A stretch of DNA of 64,000 nucleotides. Origin: Lepturacanthus savala. Lineage: Eukaryota > Chordata > Actinopteri > Scombriformes > Trichiuridae. The notes under the pieces were generated by a model. The model was not told the DNA's origin. It was given only the letters and a program-made list of their open reading frames with translations, and searched no databases. Location: the NCBI GenBank assembly GCA_030544235.1, contig CM060470.1, forward strand, positions 23,455,856 through 23,519,855, written 5' to 3'. Below are positions 1 through 13,845 of the stretch, piece by piece (the first letter of the stretch is position 1; each line of letters opens with the position of its first letter). Made by a program: the position numbers and the translations under genes.

Positions 1-1307
1 CACAAATCTGAAACACAGAAATGCTTTATTTTGAAAAGAAAATAGAGCCATGTTCAGTGTCATTGGATTGATTTCAGTTAAAAAAATTTCAATCTTGAGA
101 TAATGGTATGGTATGGTATAGATAATTACTGCAACCACAGCATCTTAGGGCTTCTGTATGTTTGCAGTAGAGTACAGGTGAAAATTTATCAGGTTTTTGA
201 CTTTTATGAGGTTTGGCACGTTACTTTCGATATGAGATCTTGAACACATTTTAACTTTTAACCTATAGGTCACCGTATTGGCATGTAAGTTGATAATTTT
301 CTTACATTTACATTTGCAATTACATTTTACATTTAATTGTCAATAAATATTCACTTTTCTGTAAACATATGGATGGCCTTGTAGTCTCCCTCAAGAGACA
401 ATAAGTCTCTTGAGGGATAATAAATAATAAATCATATCCATTACTTCATAATAAAACATAACACTCCATTTAAAGTGATGTTAATCTGAAAACTGTGTTT
501 TACTGATTGCAGGTAGTGACTATTTTTTATCCAGATGTATCCCTTATACAATTATACATTTACTCCCACACTATAGATTACTCCAATGATCCAACTATAG
601 AGATGATGTTGGGGGAATATTATTTGCATCATTGCAGCTTTGGCTCAGGTACTTGTTGTTTGGTTAGAATTACATAGGCTATGAGTCACGTTGTTAAAAT
701 AAGACTGCTTTACATAAATACATTTACATTACAGATTGCTTCACATTTACATTACGAATGTAAACCTGTTTGAGCTGCATCCAGAAGAGGAATATCTGAT
801 TTAGATTTTCGAAGTGTTATTAAAAAGCTCTCCAACATCCACAGAATCCAATGTGCATAATTAAAGTAGTTAAATGTCTTCTGTAAAGTGCACATTAATG
901 GTTGTGTTTATCGGTTCAAAGTGTCTGTTGGTAACGTGCAGACAGGCCAACTAAGATGCAGTCATGCTAGTTTACAGTGGGACTAATTTACAAACATCTC
1001 ATTTGCCTTTTTGATCATCATACTTTTTTCATATTCACGGCATCACTCGTAGTCATCATCTTACAATGCTGTGCAAGTCAAACACCTCTTGTTGTGTTGC
1101 TTTTGTCATTTTACTGATACATGTACACTTATTTTGTTACTGTGCTAGAGCAGCAAGACATTTACGATTAGCACAGGGGTGATGTAGATGATGCTTTTTT
1201 TGAGAAAATGTGTGTTTAAGTTTGAAATTTGCCTCCTGAAGGTCTGTATCAAATATAATATTTATTGAGGTTGATTCTGAAATGTTTTGTAAAAAGATGA
1301 GAATAAA
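1..1307 (+). other. Gene-free stretch, possibly the 3'UTR end of an upstream gene
   Basis: No coding region is visible. The sequence is AT-rich with T-rich and ACATTTAC-like low-complexity patches near 300-340 and 720-760. A canonical AATAAA hexamer at 1302-1307 is followed by a GT/T-rich stretch (about 1308-1345), the usual layout of a vertebrate poly(A) site. If a gene lies left of the window on the + strand, its 3'UTR could end here. That reading is inference; AATAAA is common by chance in AT-rich DNA. Confidence 0.2.
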
Positions 1308-4300
1308 GTTTGTGTTTTTCCCTTGACCTTTGTGACCTTTTTCAAGTTTTGTCTTCTTGTGATTTGGAAAAGCTATAAATCAGGCTGTTTTTTTTTTGTC
1401 TGATGACATTACAGACTATAATAGTATAGTTATTATAGTTATTATATTATAGCTAGTTGGATCCTACAGAGCCCTTCTGGTGACATTGGGCAAAAAATAA
1501 ATAATACACGGACACAAGGTAGTTATGCTGTGATATATGAGCAGCATGTTACAATGAAAAAACAAACAAACTCAGGAAAGTGGCCAAGAATCGTATAGTA
1601 AACCACAGCCTGATGAACATGCTATAACCTAAACTCCAGTTTAGCTCACCATGTTTACTGAGTTACTTTAACAATTTAACACTATCTTTATGCTAATCAA
1701 AACAATTATTACCGCGTGGCCATGCATTAATTATCTCAAGGCCACACATTTTTTTATTTTTTGTTGCTGGAGGGGCTCCGTAGGGCCCCTATACACACAC
1801 AGTATCTCTAGAATACAGAGATAGTAGCTGGGTTTCCATCTATATATAGCACACATTTTCTTTTATTTCTTGTAGGTTTTCTTTGTTTACAAATTAATAG
1901 CTCTTTATCTTTTGATTGAAGACCCATTATTGTTGTCAAAGGTAAGGGAGAGATCAAGAGCAATTCAAGAATTCTGGGCCATTTGGCTTTAAGAGAAATT
2001 TTGCAACAACTGAGCTCAATGGAAACGCCCAAGAAAACGTCCAAATAAACACAGATCTAATACGATAAGATATGATTCATTCTTATTCTGCTTTTCTCTT
2101 ACTCCACCAAACACTGAGTCACGTTCAGCAACAGAAGTGTGCTCTTGTGTCTGTTATAGAAATCTTGAGGTTGTTAATTCAGAAATACCAGGGACATCGG
2201 GCCCCAGCAAGTGAGTGACCTTTTCAAACCCTAGATTACAAAAGAACAAAAGGAAAGAAACATGAGAAACAAACATGAACTAACATGAAACAAATAAAAA
2301 CACTCAAAAGTATCAGGTCTTCAGTAATAATGTTTGTTGATGCTTAATCGATTAAGAAGAAACTTGTGCATTGGAATCTTGACGGAAAACTGTTTACGTT
2401 GCTTAGTTACACTTGTGATAAGGGTTTGCATTCAGGAACGGTTTGACCAAAGAGAAGACGGCTATAGCTGTCATATGGAAAACTCCTTCACAGTGTCTGA
2501 GCTGGACAACATACCCCGAATATTTTACAATATGATGCAATCAACTGCAACAGCCCTGCAAATAATACGAGATTTATGGAATTAATAATGTTCAGTTTTG
2601 TCTTGCAACTGTCAGTAAGATGTCGATTTAACTCTGGAAGTTTTTTGAGAAATGTGTCATGCAAGAAGATTTTACTTCTGCTCACAATAAAATAGATTGT
2701 AACAGACAACATGATGTAGTGAACTGTTAATATTCTAAATATAAGTAGTTTTCTATCTTTGACCTCACATACCATCACAAGAGTTTGTTTCTGCTTTTTT
2801 TTTATTCTCTTACTTGATAATACATTCAGACTTTATAGCAGCACTACTCATTCTAATGTGCCACCATATTTACTATTATGTGTTTTCCATTGCCATGACA
2901 GTTTCCTTCCAAATTACACCTGTCTATGTGAACAGTCATGTGATAGGTGTCTTCAGGGATTTTTAATATGGACTGAGATCAATCCTGAAAAGTCTTGTGT
3001 GGACAAAGGTCGATTTCAATTGAAAAACTCTCTTTGGGGTGAAATCGTAGTACTGGATGTAATTTCTTCTACTTTAAGTGTTAGTTCCGTCTGAAATAGT
3101 GATTAGTGTTAATTGGATGTAGGTACAATTTCCTGCAGGTCTGACATTTGGCTGGAACGTGTGTGCACAAGAGACCGAGCCACAGGGGAGGCGTTTCTCC
3201 ACAAGCATGTTGGACATTACCATTGTCTCTGTTGGGAGGGAACAGGAGGTCACCTTGCATACAGCTCGACCATCAACCCACACTGACCCTTTAATGGCTG
3301 TTAAATATGCCCCCAGCTCTTGATTACACACTCCCACGGTCCCTGATTGCATTTAGTCAAGACTGAATAAGGAGAGATAATTCCTGTGCTAAACGATTGA
3401 CAACCATGCCAGGAGTAGGAAGTTTCAGATTACTCCAATTATGTGAGGCAGCACATTGTGTTTTTACAACATTCAGCAACATCCTCATGTTCTCAAGCTG
3501 TAATCATCTTGCCCGATTGAGTTTTCCTCCTTCCTCTCACCGATACCAATGAGTGCACTCTGGAGTGAGGTGACTTCTGCCATGACACAGCCATGTTTTT
3601 TTTTTTACAGCCAAACAGTCCTCTTATATATGATTGTATGGAGGAATAGGCAAAGCATTAAGAGTATCCTAACTCACGTGCCACACCCCTGCAACGCTTA
3701 CTGTGGTTGGAGGTGGGATTACATCTGTAGTCTGTTGAAGCCTGTTGAAAGGAGTCAGACTGAATCCTAGAATAAAGTGAGTTAAAATAGGCAAAAAGCT
3801 CTGCAGAGCTATAGTGCTGTGTATTAATTTCATGTAAGTGAGACCTTTCACATCGCACATAGCACTCCTTTCTACTCCTTGCAGCCTATTGTGCAATTGA
3901 ATAAATACTGTTTGATGAATTTAACTTGGTTTGTTTTTTCTCCCTTTTTGCAAGCAAATTAAACAAAAATTCCAGTTTAAACCACTTATGAATATATTAG
4001 CAAGCAAGAATATTTTAATTCTGCAGAGTCTAGGTGTTTCACCTGCTTAAGATGTTGGTTTTATAATTCGGTGTCCTGGTAGTGATAGAGGGAATGTTTC
4101 CACATTTACCATACACAGTCCAACCATATACTAAGTTTTAGACTCAACTATAACTCCCTCTATGATAAAATAATTGCAACATAAAACAACAACTGTACAA
4201 TTCAAATATAGCATATGGGACTGTGTGTATGGGGATCTGTTAGGACTGTATATACTGTATATCACCAGTCTGATGGCTGCAGGCAAATGGTTACAACTAT

Positions 4301-6764
4301 AAATAATAGACAACATACTGTACCTGATGTGAAACTTTGATGAATAAAATAATAACTGGAAGAGCCTCAGTCGTCCTTGCTTGAATGTATGAGATTTAAT
4401 CAGAGACATGTCTGATGTCAGACAAGTTATTGGTCCAGCATCTATACATGGATACAGTCAGACACCGAAGCACAGCTCAGCATAACATATATGTTAACAG
4501 AGCAGCTCAGATCATGCCACCTGGGAGGAAAGCATGAAGAACATCTCTGTCAGGTTTTTTTAAATTTAATATTTAGTTCACTGCGAGGAAGCCTCTAGTT
4601 TACAGGAACAGTGATCACATTCACACACTTACACAAGACCCATCTAATCATCACCTAAGGGCATGAAGCATGAGTTTGAAGGACCGTGAAGGACTTACAG
4701 GCCACTGGCACTGATTAACTTTCATGTCAATGCATAAATTAAAACATTCCTTAATGATGACAAATTTTCCGACAAAACTAAAAACTAATCATGAGGAATT
4801 ATTTGAGAGCTTAATATATGCTATAATTAACTTTTGCTTTTTTGGATGTGTTCCATCCCTCTGGTACTTGATGTGGAGTAAAACAAACTCTCTGGTCTGC
4901 AGCTTAGTGAAATCAGACAGTCTAGTTAACATGTGTGAAACTCAAGGTGAGAGCTTGGAAGGAATTTTGCAATTTAATGAGAGATGGGGAAGTGAACATG
5001 TTTTCACATAATGGAGACAAGCTGGTCATTTCTTCTCTGTAATTATGAAAATATGTGACAGTCAATATGGACCCAAGTGTGCATTGTTTTCTCATACATT
5101 TATTTATTTTTTTATCAAATTATCATCAACAAACTAGTTAATTTTGACAATGAATGGCTTGGTTATTATGGACAGGTAATTATATGATAACAAGTAGATA
5201 AGTTTACATAGTCTTTACTACAGGAACTGTAAGGGTAACCATAATGCTGATGTAGCCCGGAAGGAAATTTTTATGTTGGATTAGAAACCATTACACTCAT
5301 AGCCATCAGGTGCATATTTTTAAGACATTTGGTCCCCAGATAAACACTTGAAACCTCTGTATGCTCATATCAGTGCCAATTAAAATATAAGCCCTTGTAA
5401 CTGTAGCCCTTTGAGGTCCGCACCAAGAAAAAAGCAATGGACAAATGTTTTTCTTAGCGTTTTTTACTCACTTAGGATAACAATAACAACAATCGACTGT
5501 TTTTCCAAAATAAAAATAAATAAAAAAATAAACATACTGCTCAAAGACACAGAGCCATCTAGAGGATCTTTTTAGCATAGCACAACTAAACCAAGTGGTA
5601 GCGATGGCTCATTCAGGTTGAGTTAAGCTCAATGCATTATTCAGTGAGATATGGTGACTCAAAGTGTGGTCTACCAAACGGTTACACAGAACCTTAATTA
5701 ATTCCAGCCAAACTGTTCAGGGTGTTTAGAGAATTTTTTATGGAGTATTTCCCATACTTGTGTCTTTGGGGCAACGATCTTTGTTCCATCCTTTTCTCTT
5801 CTGTACTTTTACTCTCACTCTCCTCGGCTGTATAATAAATAAACACTAACTCACCATTAAAATTGCTATTCAAAAACAATAAAGATCCAATAAAATCCTG
5901 TAATGCTGACAGCGTGAAGATACAATGGGTTTGTGTGGTAGCAGTGCAGCACTTGGCACTGACTCATTCCCTCATTATGGGAAAGGGTTTAAAATGTTTT
6001 AGGTGTACTCAAACATTTGATAAGCTGTATATCAGTAAACTAAATTGGATATTATATTACTCTGTTCTTCTGAAAGGATGGAGAAGATAGTCTGTTATAG
6101 TCTTGCTTTTTTTTTTTCTTTTTGAAGCTGCTGCTCACAAACCTAATTTTCTATTTAGTAAATTCCTCATTTACTATTTGATAAATAGGCTATTGGTATT
6201 AGTTTTAATTATATGTTCATTACAGTACTAAGCAGTTATTGTTTGAGATTCATATACAATAAATGCAATAAATCAAGTCTATGTAACTATAAAGTTCCTT
6301 GGGGGCACTCAGACACTCAAAAAGTGGTCTGACTGAGAGTATATTTCGCACTTTATTTCCCAGCCTGAATAATTTCCCTTGTCCTCAGCATCCATTGTTC
6401 AATAACATTTTTGTCTTACCTCTGACCTGTTTTCACACTTAAACCCTCCAATAATGACACTGCCAGCAGCATCAGGAGCTGAAGGACTTCAAAGGTAGAG
6501 GTCAACTATATATTTAATACACAGTCTTAGATGAATTATTTGGGGTCATAGAAACCCAATTACACTGTGCCTTAATGTCAGAGGCATTTGTTCAGGTGTA
6601 ATTGAACATAAAATCTGAATGAAGTGATGCAGTGTACTGTCACAAGGGCAAACAATGGGGGGAAATGATAATGACGCAAGCTGTATACAATTGTCTAATG
6701 TAAAATAAATGGATGCTCTATAGTAAATCATCCTTTGTTATCAAGAAACAAATAAAGAAATAGA
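1308..6764. other. Gene-free stretch
   Basis: All open frames here are short (under about 110 codons), have no recognisable domain, and sit in unremarkable AT-rich sequence. The segment around 3120-3350 is less AT-rich than its surroundings and could be regulatory, but nothing specific marks it. A sequence near 4230-4330 vaguely resembles a LINE 3' tail on the minus strand, too weakly to call. Confidence 0.5.
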
Positions 6765-7330
6765 TATGGTGGCCAACAGGGGCAAACGAGCTGCAAATGG
6801 CAAAACACTGCAAACACAAAAGTGATGCAAAACCAAAAACACACAAACACATTAAACAAAACCAAAAAGCGCACAAAGAGGAGAGTAAAAATGTACATTT
6901 TAAACACGTGGCCATCATTAAGTTAGTTAAGTAGCTAATGTTAGTGTGTTTTAATTTAACTGAAACATAGTTTTATTTATATTAGACACTTAATGTTAGG
7001 TGGTCAGAGAAATGTGCTGAGAGCAGACTGAGTACAGGCCAGGGTGATGGCAAATAAATAAAAAAGGGAGAAAATGTGAAGAAAATTAAGTGAATATGCA
7101 CCATTTCCTTCTTGCATTTGTTTTGGGATTTTGTGTGTGTGTGTTTTTTTGTTTGCAGTATGATTATTTTTGCGTTTGTTTTCTGGGTTTATAAGTCTTT
7201 TGCTTCATTTCTGTGATTGCAGTATTTTTCTCACTTTTCCTTGCATTTGTTTTATCTTCATGTGTTTGTGGTCTTGCACCATTCCGTGTTTGCAACGTTT
7301 TGCCGTTTGTGGCATGTTTCGGTCACCATA
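6765..7330. mobile_element. Foldback / MITE-like element with imperfect inverted arms
   Basis: The left edge (tatggtggcc, 6765-6774) is the near-perfect inverse of the right edge (ggtcaccata, 7321-7330). The first roughly 110 bases are an imperfect inverted copy of about 7240-7330; both arms are built from spaced GCAAA/TTTGC units. The centre is AT-rich and non-coding. No transposase is present, so this is a non-autonomous DNA element or foldback repeat of unknown superfamily. A TA at each outer edge would suit a Tc1/mariner-like target, but this is not secure. Confidence 0.55.
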
Positions 7331-7925
7331 AACAGGGGTTAATGATGAATATGGAATTTTAACTGCTCCATAGCAACCACACATCTGGTTCACTGTGATG
7401 CAGGTAAAACACTGAATCACATGAAGCAGGTTTTTGAGGTAAATTGATGCACATGTGAGATATTGTAATAATTTCAACTGGATGCATGCATGGGTCGTGT
7501 ATATTTTGTTGGTGTTTTAAGTCACTTTACAGCTTGTTTTCACCCAAAAGAGGCTGTGGACTTTAAGATGACAGGGAAGTGACATTTGACAGCTCTCATC
7601 ACAGCTTCCATAATGCCTCTAGTATGTGCAGCACTACTGGTCCATGCACCACAATTGCAATAAGTAGCTCATAATTGAGACTTTAACTAAATAGCAAAAC
7701 TCCTTCTAAACGTAGCAGTGCCTATGTAGTACTTGCAGAGGAAGTTGCTTGACACTACAGTTTTTGTTTTGTTTTTTCCTTTTTTAAATTATTAGAAATA
7801 GTCTGCAGGCCATTTAGTAACTGAAACTCCCGGTGCTCCTGATAGCCAGTCATGTCCTGGCCAAGGATATAGTATTTTTCTTTGTTCCTCACAGAAACAA
7901 AAGAAAAAGACAGGCACATTTCATT
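7331..7925. other. Gene-free stretch
   Basis: Nothing recognisable is seen between the foldback element and the LINE 3' end. Confidence 0.4.
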
Positions 7926-8420
7926 ATGTGAAATGTGAAATGCTAATCCTTTATTAGTCCCACAGTGGGGAAATTCCCATAATTACAGTAGCAAAGTAGA
8001 CAGCAAAAATACAAAGCTTATAAGTAATAAATATCAACAAGAATATGGACAATATAAGCAAGGAATATACTAAATAGGAATATAACAATTTGATATGCAG
8101 TGAAGTGACCTCAGTGCTGTCTTGGAGAGTGTAGTCTACCGGGAGCACTGCTTGTTCTAGAGTCTGACGGCTGTAGGAAGGAAGGATCTGCAATAGCCTT
8201 CCTTCTCTTCTACTTTGCTGATGGAGCTCTGTAATGCAGTCGAGGAGATGTTCTCAGTCATGGATGACAGCTTAGCCTTCATCCTCCTCTCACCTACCAC
8301 CTCCACTGAGTCGAGGGGGCATCCCAGGACAGAGCTGGCCCTCTGGATTAGACTTTCAAGAGGGATTTTCTACTGTACTGTAATTATTCAGAGCTTTGGG
8401 GCAACAGAAGTCTGTCTATA
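7926..8420 (-). mobile_element. Truncated non-LTR retrotransposon (Rex/CR1-like) 3' end
   Basis: Read on the minus strand, the segment ends with the fish LINE tail pattern: a GAATTTCCCC...GGGACTAATAAAGGATT-type motif at 7945-7980. Upstream of it the minus strand encodes a broken C-terminal peptide containing a YCRSFLPTAVRL-like block, matching the 'RYRRSFLPTAVRLLN' type C-termini of fish Rex1/CR1-like reverse transcriptases. The frame is interrupted by a stop. The 5' part of the element is missing, as expected for 5'-truncated insertions. The clade is not certain. Confidence 0.55.
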
Positions 8421-11400
8421 GATTTTAGGGTGTGTATTTATGAAGTAATGATGTTGGGCCTTTGTGACAATGGATGAGATTCACTATTTGTCCTCTTTAT
8501 ATTTTATTTATGTTTGTGTAGTTTATCCATTATTCATCTCACACATCACAGCCTACCCTGTGTTTGGTTCGAGTTTGTATTATTTATTTCAGTAGAGATC
8601 ATAAGTTTGAATAAAACAAACACACACAGGTAAGTTTAAATTATATGTGTTTATTGGTTTAATTTAGTTTATTTCTTAATTATCTTTTTTTCAAATTAGA
8701 TGCTTTAAGTTTCCTTATATTCACCATGTGGCCCAGGGCCAAAAGGGTGAAATGTGTTTTACTTCTTGCTTTTATATCCTGGAGGACATCATCAATGACA
8801 TCATTGGGTGATGCCAGCAGTGGGGAGATGGGGATTGTGTTGAGTTTGTTATGTGATTTGATATTTTGTGATGTATTTAATGACAGGTGTGATTGTGTTT
8901 CAAAAGATGGTGAAGATGTCCAGGATGTAATGAGTGAAAGTGACACTGAAAAAAAAAGAAAACTATTGATATTTATTTGTTTTTGTTTGTAGTGCGGTGA
9001 AGTCTCCCCTGCAGTGTGTGGTTGGGCCCAGGTGGATCCCTGTCTTAGGTTCCCAGCATGCAGGGAGTAGTCAAATCATTGGGTGTCACAGAGAAAGGAT
9101 GTCAGATGTGCAGGAGTGTGCACCTTCATTTTTTTTTACTCAGGTTGTGTTTAGTTATCTTTTTTTTTTTTTCTTTTTTTTTGGCATAATGGGCATTTTG
9201 TTGAAAAAACAGATAAAGAAACAGATAAATCACTTTTTGACATTGAAATTAGATTCTGCCTCCTAACAACCTTCAGTCTGGTCAGGCCTACCACAGTCTT
9301 CAATGGGTACAAGTAATTATCTTTATAAGAAAACTCATATAATGTTTGTTTTAATTAAGTAGAATTAGTTGAAAAACCCATGCTGAATTTAAAAACAAAT
9401 ACATTTTTGGGGCAACTGAAACCAAACAAACCATCTGGCTGCGCTAGGCTGGGTCTAGCAGGAAAATTATCAAATATATCAGAATAAAACTGCTATGGAC
9501 TATATTTAGATACATAAAGCTAATAGAACACTTTGAATCCTGTTGAAATGTTTATAATTATGATCCCAACAATGGACCTCATTCATTAATATCTCTGCAA
9601 AACTATGTGCAAGCAAAACTAAGATGACTTTATGACATGTGAGCATCGGCCAATTTCCTTCTTACCACCACAAGTATTTGAGCTATATCAGAACCCACCA
9701 AATATCACCTGACACTACTTCAGTCATTGTAACTGTCTGACAAATTCCCATAGGTCCAGGGATAAGAGCTAATAATAACAAAAATTAAACTCCATACATC
9801 CTATAATAGCATTTGACCAAACATTCAGCCTCTAACAGTGTGTTAACACAGCAACCACTAAAGATTCTGCATATTCACATGCAGATATTGGTTTATAGAG
9901 GTCAGTATGTTAGTGAATCAGAAATATTCTAAATTGATCGCTATTAGTGATTAGCTTTCTGCCACATGCAATATCAGATAAGGGCATATATTTTCCTAGA
10001 GGTGAATCATGGACAGAATGCAGCAAAGTCGGAGGCCAGGAGAAGCAAACTTTTCCGGAATGTTTCCTCAGGAGGGAGGGTGGGGGATAAAGAAAAAGGG
10101 CTGCACTAACGGTGCAGGCGGTGAATGTTATGTCCCCTGAGATACAGACTGTGATTCAAGCAAAAAAAAAAAAAGAAAAAAGAAATGGTTTGACATTAAA
10201 GTTGAATAACAGACCAGGAGAAAAAGAAGGAAACAGGAGGAGGATGAGGACCACCTGTTCTGTCAGCACAAGATAAAAGACTCTGTAGTAATTGGACAAA
10301 CATTCAAACTTCCAAAAAAATTAGGTTGGATGTAATGACATCCTGCAAAGTCTTTCACCAAAAAGGTCATTTATTTATTAATTGTAAGATGATATTTGCA
10401 ATTACCTGTGGGAGGGATCATTACAGGCCAAGTCAATACGAACAATGTCCGTCCCTGCCTGGTATAGTTTCCTGCTAACTCACTGTCACGCAGTGTCTAA
10501 CAGGGATACTTGAATAGAACAGAGCCATTAATGTTGTTAGTGCTTCATATTATCAGATTTAAATATGGTTAAAAAGTCAGAAAAACAAGCCATATTTGTT
10601 TCTTTCTTCTTCATCAAATCAACTGGTGAACCCTCAGACTTTGGATCCCGACCGCTACATTCATTCTAAGATATATTTGTTGTGTAATTTATAGTGTAAA
10701 AGATTCAGCATCATTTATATCACGCTAAAGATGAATGGTACAAGGGCTGATGATTAATCATGTTCTGCCATTTCACTTCCTGCCATGCATCAGTACAACC
10801 TATGTTTTACTACAAGTCATTGTGTCACACACAAACAGCTGTGGATGTATTGCGGCATCTAATCATACAGTACACTCCACCTCCCCCAACTACTGTACGG
10901 TTAGTACATAATGGTGATAAATGCTTCTAAAGTAAAAGCTCCACTCATCAGTTTGTTGACCCCCTTATCAAAAGAGATGAATTTACATTGTTAAAGGAAA
11001 TACAAAGTGATACGCTCCGATGGGTAAGTAGGCGACAGGAGGCTGAATAGACTGGAGGCAGCTGACATGGGTAATTTGTCTATTGCAAAGCAATTGGAGA
11101 TTCATTAAAGGGCAGGTGAACAGGAAAAAGAGTGGAACAGCCTCCTGTGGAAAACTGGAGCTTGGTTCTTGAATGGTCAAATGCCTGTTGAGTACATTCA
11201 TTCAAACCAACTGACAAACACCAATCTACACCTCAGTTCTTCATCTTTCATGTCACAACCAGCCTGGTCATACATCAGTGGTCCATCTCCCCCACCTTTG
11301 GCAGAGTTGAATGAATTAGAGTTTGGAGCTGGTACAGTTTTACTTGTCACAGGGAATATTACAGGCAGGGGGCCAGTCTAATTTGTCCTGTGCTTAATGT

Positions 11401-12200
11401 AAATAGATGGTGGTCATTAGAAACACTTCACAAGAAGTGCAATAATGCCACGTTATTCAGTCTCCCACCAACTATTTAGGACCTCTGGGAATAATTGTAC
11501 ATCTAACTTGCTCTCAGTCTCAATGTACTCTGTTTGTCTGTCTTTATTTTGCTTGCATGCTTCAAGAATATACATCCAATCTAGTTTACATATGGTAGGG
11601 GTATTGCTGGGGACCCATTGCTGGGGCTTTATAACATAAAACTGTATTGGCCTGCTTTTTGACCATGTGTTGCAGAATCAAACTTCTGGTGGTTTCTGAG
11701 GATCCAGACACATTTATTCATCTTAGCCATAGCAATTTGTATCAATATAGATTTTCCATTTAGAATTGTGTCCAGATTTGTTTTTTTTATTACTCCTACA
11801 AATTTGCAGAACATCTCTTGGACGATGACAAATTTGCTGAAGTACCATCATCAATCTATATTTGAAAAAATCTCTGTACAATATGTATGTCATGCATTCA
11901 TCTTGAGAACTGTCATCCAATCAAGTTCCCACTTAGCAGGTATGTTGCTGGGGACCAGAGGGAGTACAGGATGTTGTGGAAGTTTTTCCTGCTCCTGGTG
12001 AAGAATGAAATCAGACTTCTGCCGACTGACAAGGTTTTTTTTTCTTTGCAAAGAGGCCATTCAACACATGAAGAAAGACCCGAAACCTTTATCCATAAAA
12101 GAAGCCTACCCAGGATTCATCCAAAAGGTATTTTGATTTCCCTCAACATCCTCCAGTACTTTGTGTCTGGGAAGACGAAGAGTCTGGGTCTCACAAGTGG
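8421..12200. other. Gene-free stretch with a weak diverged local duplication
   Basis: No gene is recognised. There are T-rich runs at 9160-9182 and an A-rich run near 10160. Within it, about 11440-11625 and 11810-11970 share an order of similar words ending in 'ttgctggggacc', suggesting an old tandem duplication about 345 bp apart. ORFs of 60-118 codons here (for example 11887-12243) have no recognisable domain. Confidence 0.35.
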
Positions 12201-12205
12201 TCGAA

Positions 12206-12590
12206 TGTACAGTAGTGTTCAAAATAATAGCAGTCCAATGTGACTAACCAGTTTAATCCAGGTCTTATTATATTTTGTTTTGCTACATGGCAAACAGTTT
12301 TGCTGTAGCTGAAGTAGATTCTCAGAAAACCAATAAGACCCAGCATTCATGATGTCACGCTCTTAATGCTGTAAAATTGGGCAATTAGTTGAAAGGGGTC
12401 TTTAAAGAAATAGTAGTGTGGCATTCAATCAGTGACGTCATTAATTTTGAGAAAAAATCAGGTATGAATCAGATGGTCCCTATTTAAGGTACCTGTACTT
12501 GTTGAATATGCATTCTCTTTGAAAGCCTGAGGAAAATGGTTCATTCAAGACTCTCACTTTACAGTACAAAGAGTTTAAATTGCCATTATA
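12206..12590 (+). mobile_element. Tc1-like transposon, 5' end only
   Basis: The left end matches the recognisable fish Tc1-type terminus 'gtgttcaaaataatagcagt' (starting 12208). It is followed by the usual order of internal words: the GTCATTAATT and CCTATTTAAGG blocks and 'CTTTGAAAGCCTGAGGAAAATGG'. The last runs into the start codon region of a Tc1 transposase (12537 onward; only M-V-H-S-R is recognisable). The transposase body and right end are missing, so it is a dead 5' fragment. An extra piece (about 12240-12410) appears inserted or diverged between the terminus and the internal part. Confidence 0.5.
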
Positions 12591-12599
12591 AGTGTCATG

Positions 12600-13700
12600 T
12601 AGAAAAAATCAGATGAGTATTACATTATATTATATCATATTATATTATCCTTGTGCCCTTCCCCCACCAACTTTCTCTTATTTGAGGAAGGTTGATGCAA
12701 GTTGCTGATGTAGAAAAACCACTGCATCTGTCTGGCAGTGAATACATGCTACTTCTATTGCTCCGGTTAACAGCTCTGCTCCAGATTCATGACCTTGGCT
12801 TTTGTCTCTCTGATTGTCACAGGACTCCCCGCTCTCTGACTCGCCATAACAAGTGTGTGATTTGGGAGAAAGAGCTTGCCAGTGAGCCCTATTATGACCC
12901 ATCATCTGGACAAAGAATAAAATGTGTGTTTGTGTGTGTGAATGTGTGTGTGTGTGTGTGGTGAATGCCTGTGTGTGATTCCTCAAGCTCAGCAGATATA
13001 TCTTCCGATATGCTTTTGTTGTCTCTGAGTCAAGCTTTTGTATTTGACTTACATATCTCCATGGTCATTCAGCCTAATTCAGCTCATGTAAGACTGTTGG
13101 AGTGATCAGTTGTTGTAGTAATTAGTACATATTGTGGTGTTTAAATGGGTTTATGCTGATTGAAATGATGCTGAATACCGCTCAGAACCAGTAAAGTGGG
13201 AATTTAAGTGATTTAACCACATGAACTCTGGATTGTTCTTGTTTGCCTCCCAGCATGATGGCTCCCAGTTTAGCTCACCACCACCAGTTTGTCAGTGTTA
13301 TTTTTCATCTAAGCAGCACCTTACAGCGATAGCCCACCTAACTGCAAAATTCTGTCTTCCTGAATCATACAGATTTTAGCCTCTGTTATAGCACCACTGG
13401 TTTGCTATTTGACAGGTATTGAAAGTCAAAGCAGCTCCCCTGCAGACCACCTGAGTGCAGAGAGGCTGCTTCTCTGTCTATTAACTGTCTATAAGGCAGC
13501 CAATTTAACATGGCTTGAAGATCACACACATCTGGGCAAACTTCATTATACAAGCAGGGAAACTCATTTTACTGCATGCATGACAATCAGGACTCAGGTC
13601 CACTATAAAGAGGAGCTAGGTAAATTATAATATTCACACTCTCTTTTATCTAATCACTTGTTTTCTCAGTCACACAACATCACTCACTGAAAAACAAAAT

Positions 13701-13702
<2 letters not shown>
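12600..13702. other. Gene-free stretch with a short (TG)n tract
   Basis: A (TG)-rich microsatellite lies at about 12921-12961. No gene, RNA or transposon ends are recognised in the rest. Confidence 0.4.

Positions 13703-13789
<87 letters not shown>
13703..13789. repeat. (AT)n microsatellite
   Basis: An uninterrupted AT dinucleotide run of about 87 bases. It is followed directly by 'actcaccggccactttatta' (13790-13809), a sequence that recurs in fish genomes next to AT runs, so the microsatellite probably began at the end of a DNA transposon. Confidence 0.95.
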
Positions 13790-13792
<3 letters not shown>

Positions 13793-13845
13793 TCACCGGC
13801 CACTTTATTAGGTACACCTGACCAACTGCACATTTATTCATATAT
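13790..13845. mobile_element. DNA transposon terminus fragment
   Basis: The block 'cggccactttattaggtaca' (from 13797) is a familiar dispersed fish repeat terminus. Only about 50 bases are recognisable; the superfamily cannot be decided here. Confidence 0.35.

Noticed and set aside
8680..8992. Two opposed 88-codon ORFs
   Set aside because: They mirror each other with no domain, and composition does not favour either strand as coding.
11887..12243. 118-codon ORF on the + strand
   Set aside because: It has no recognisable domain, runs into a Tc1-type terminus at its 3' end, and its first part lies in a weak duplication.
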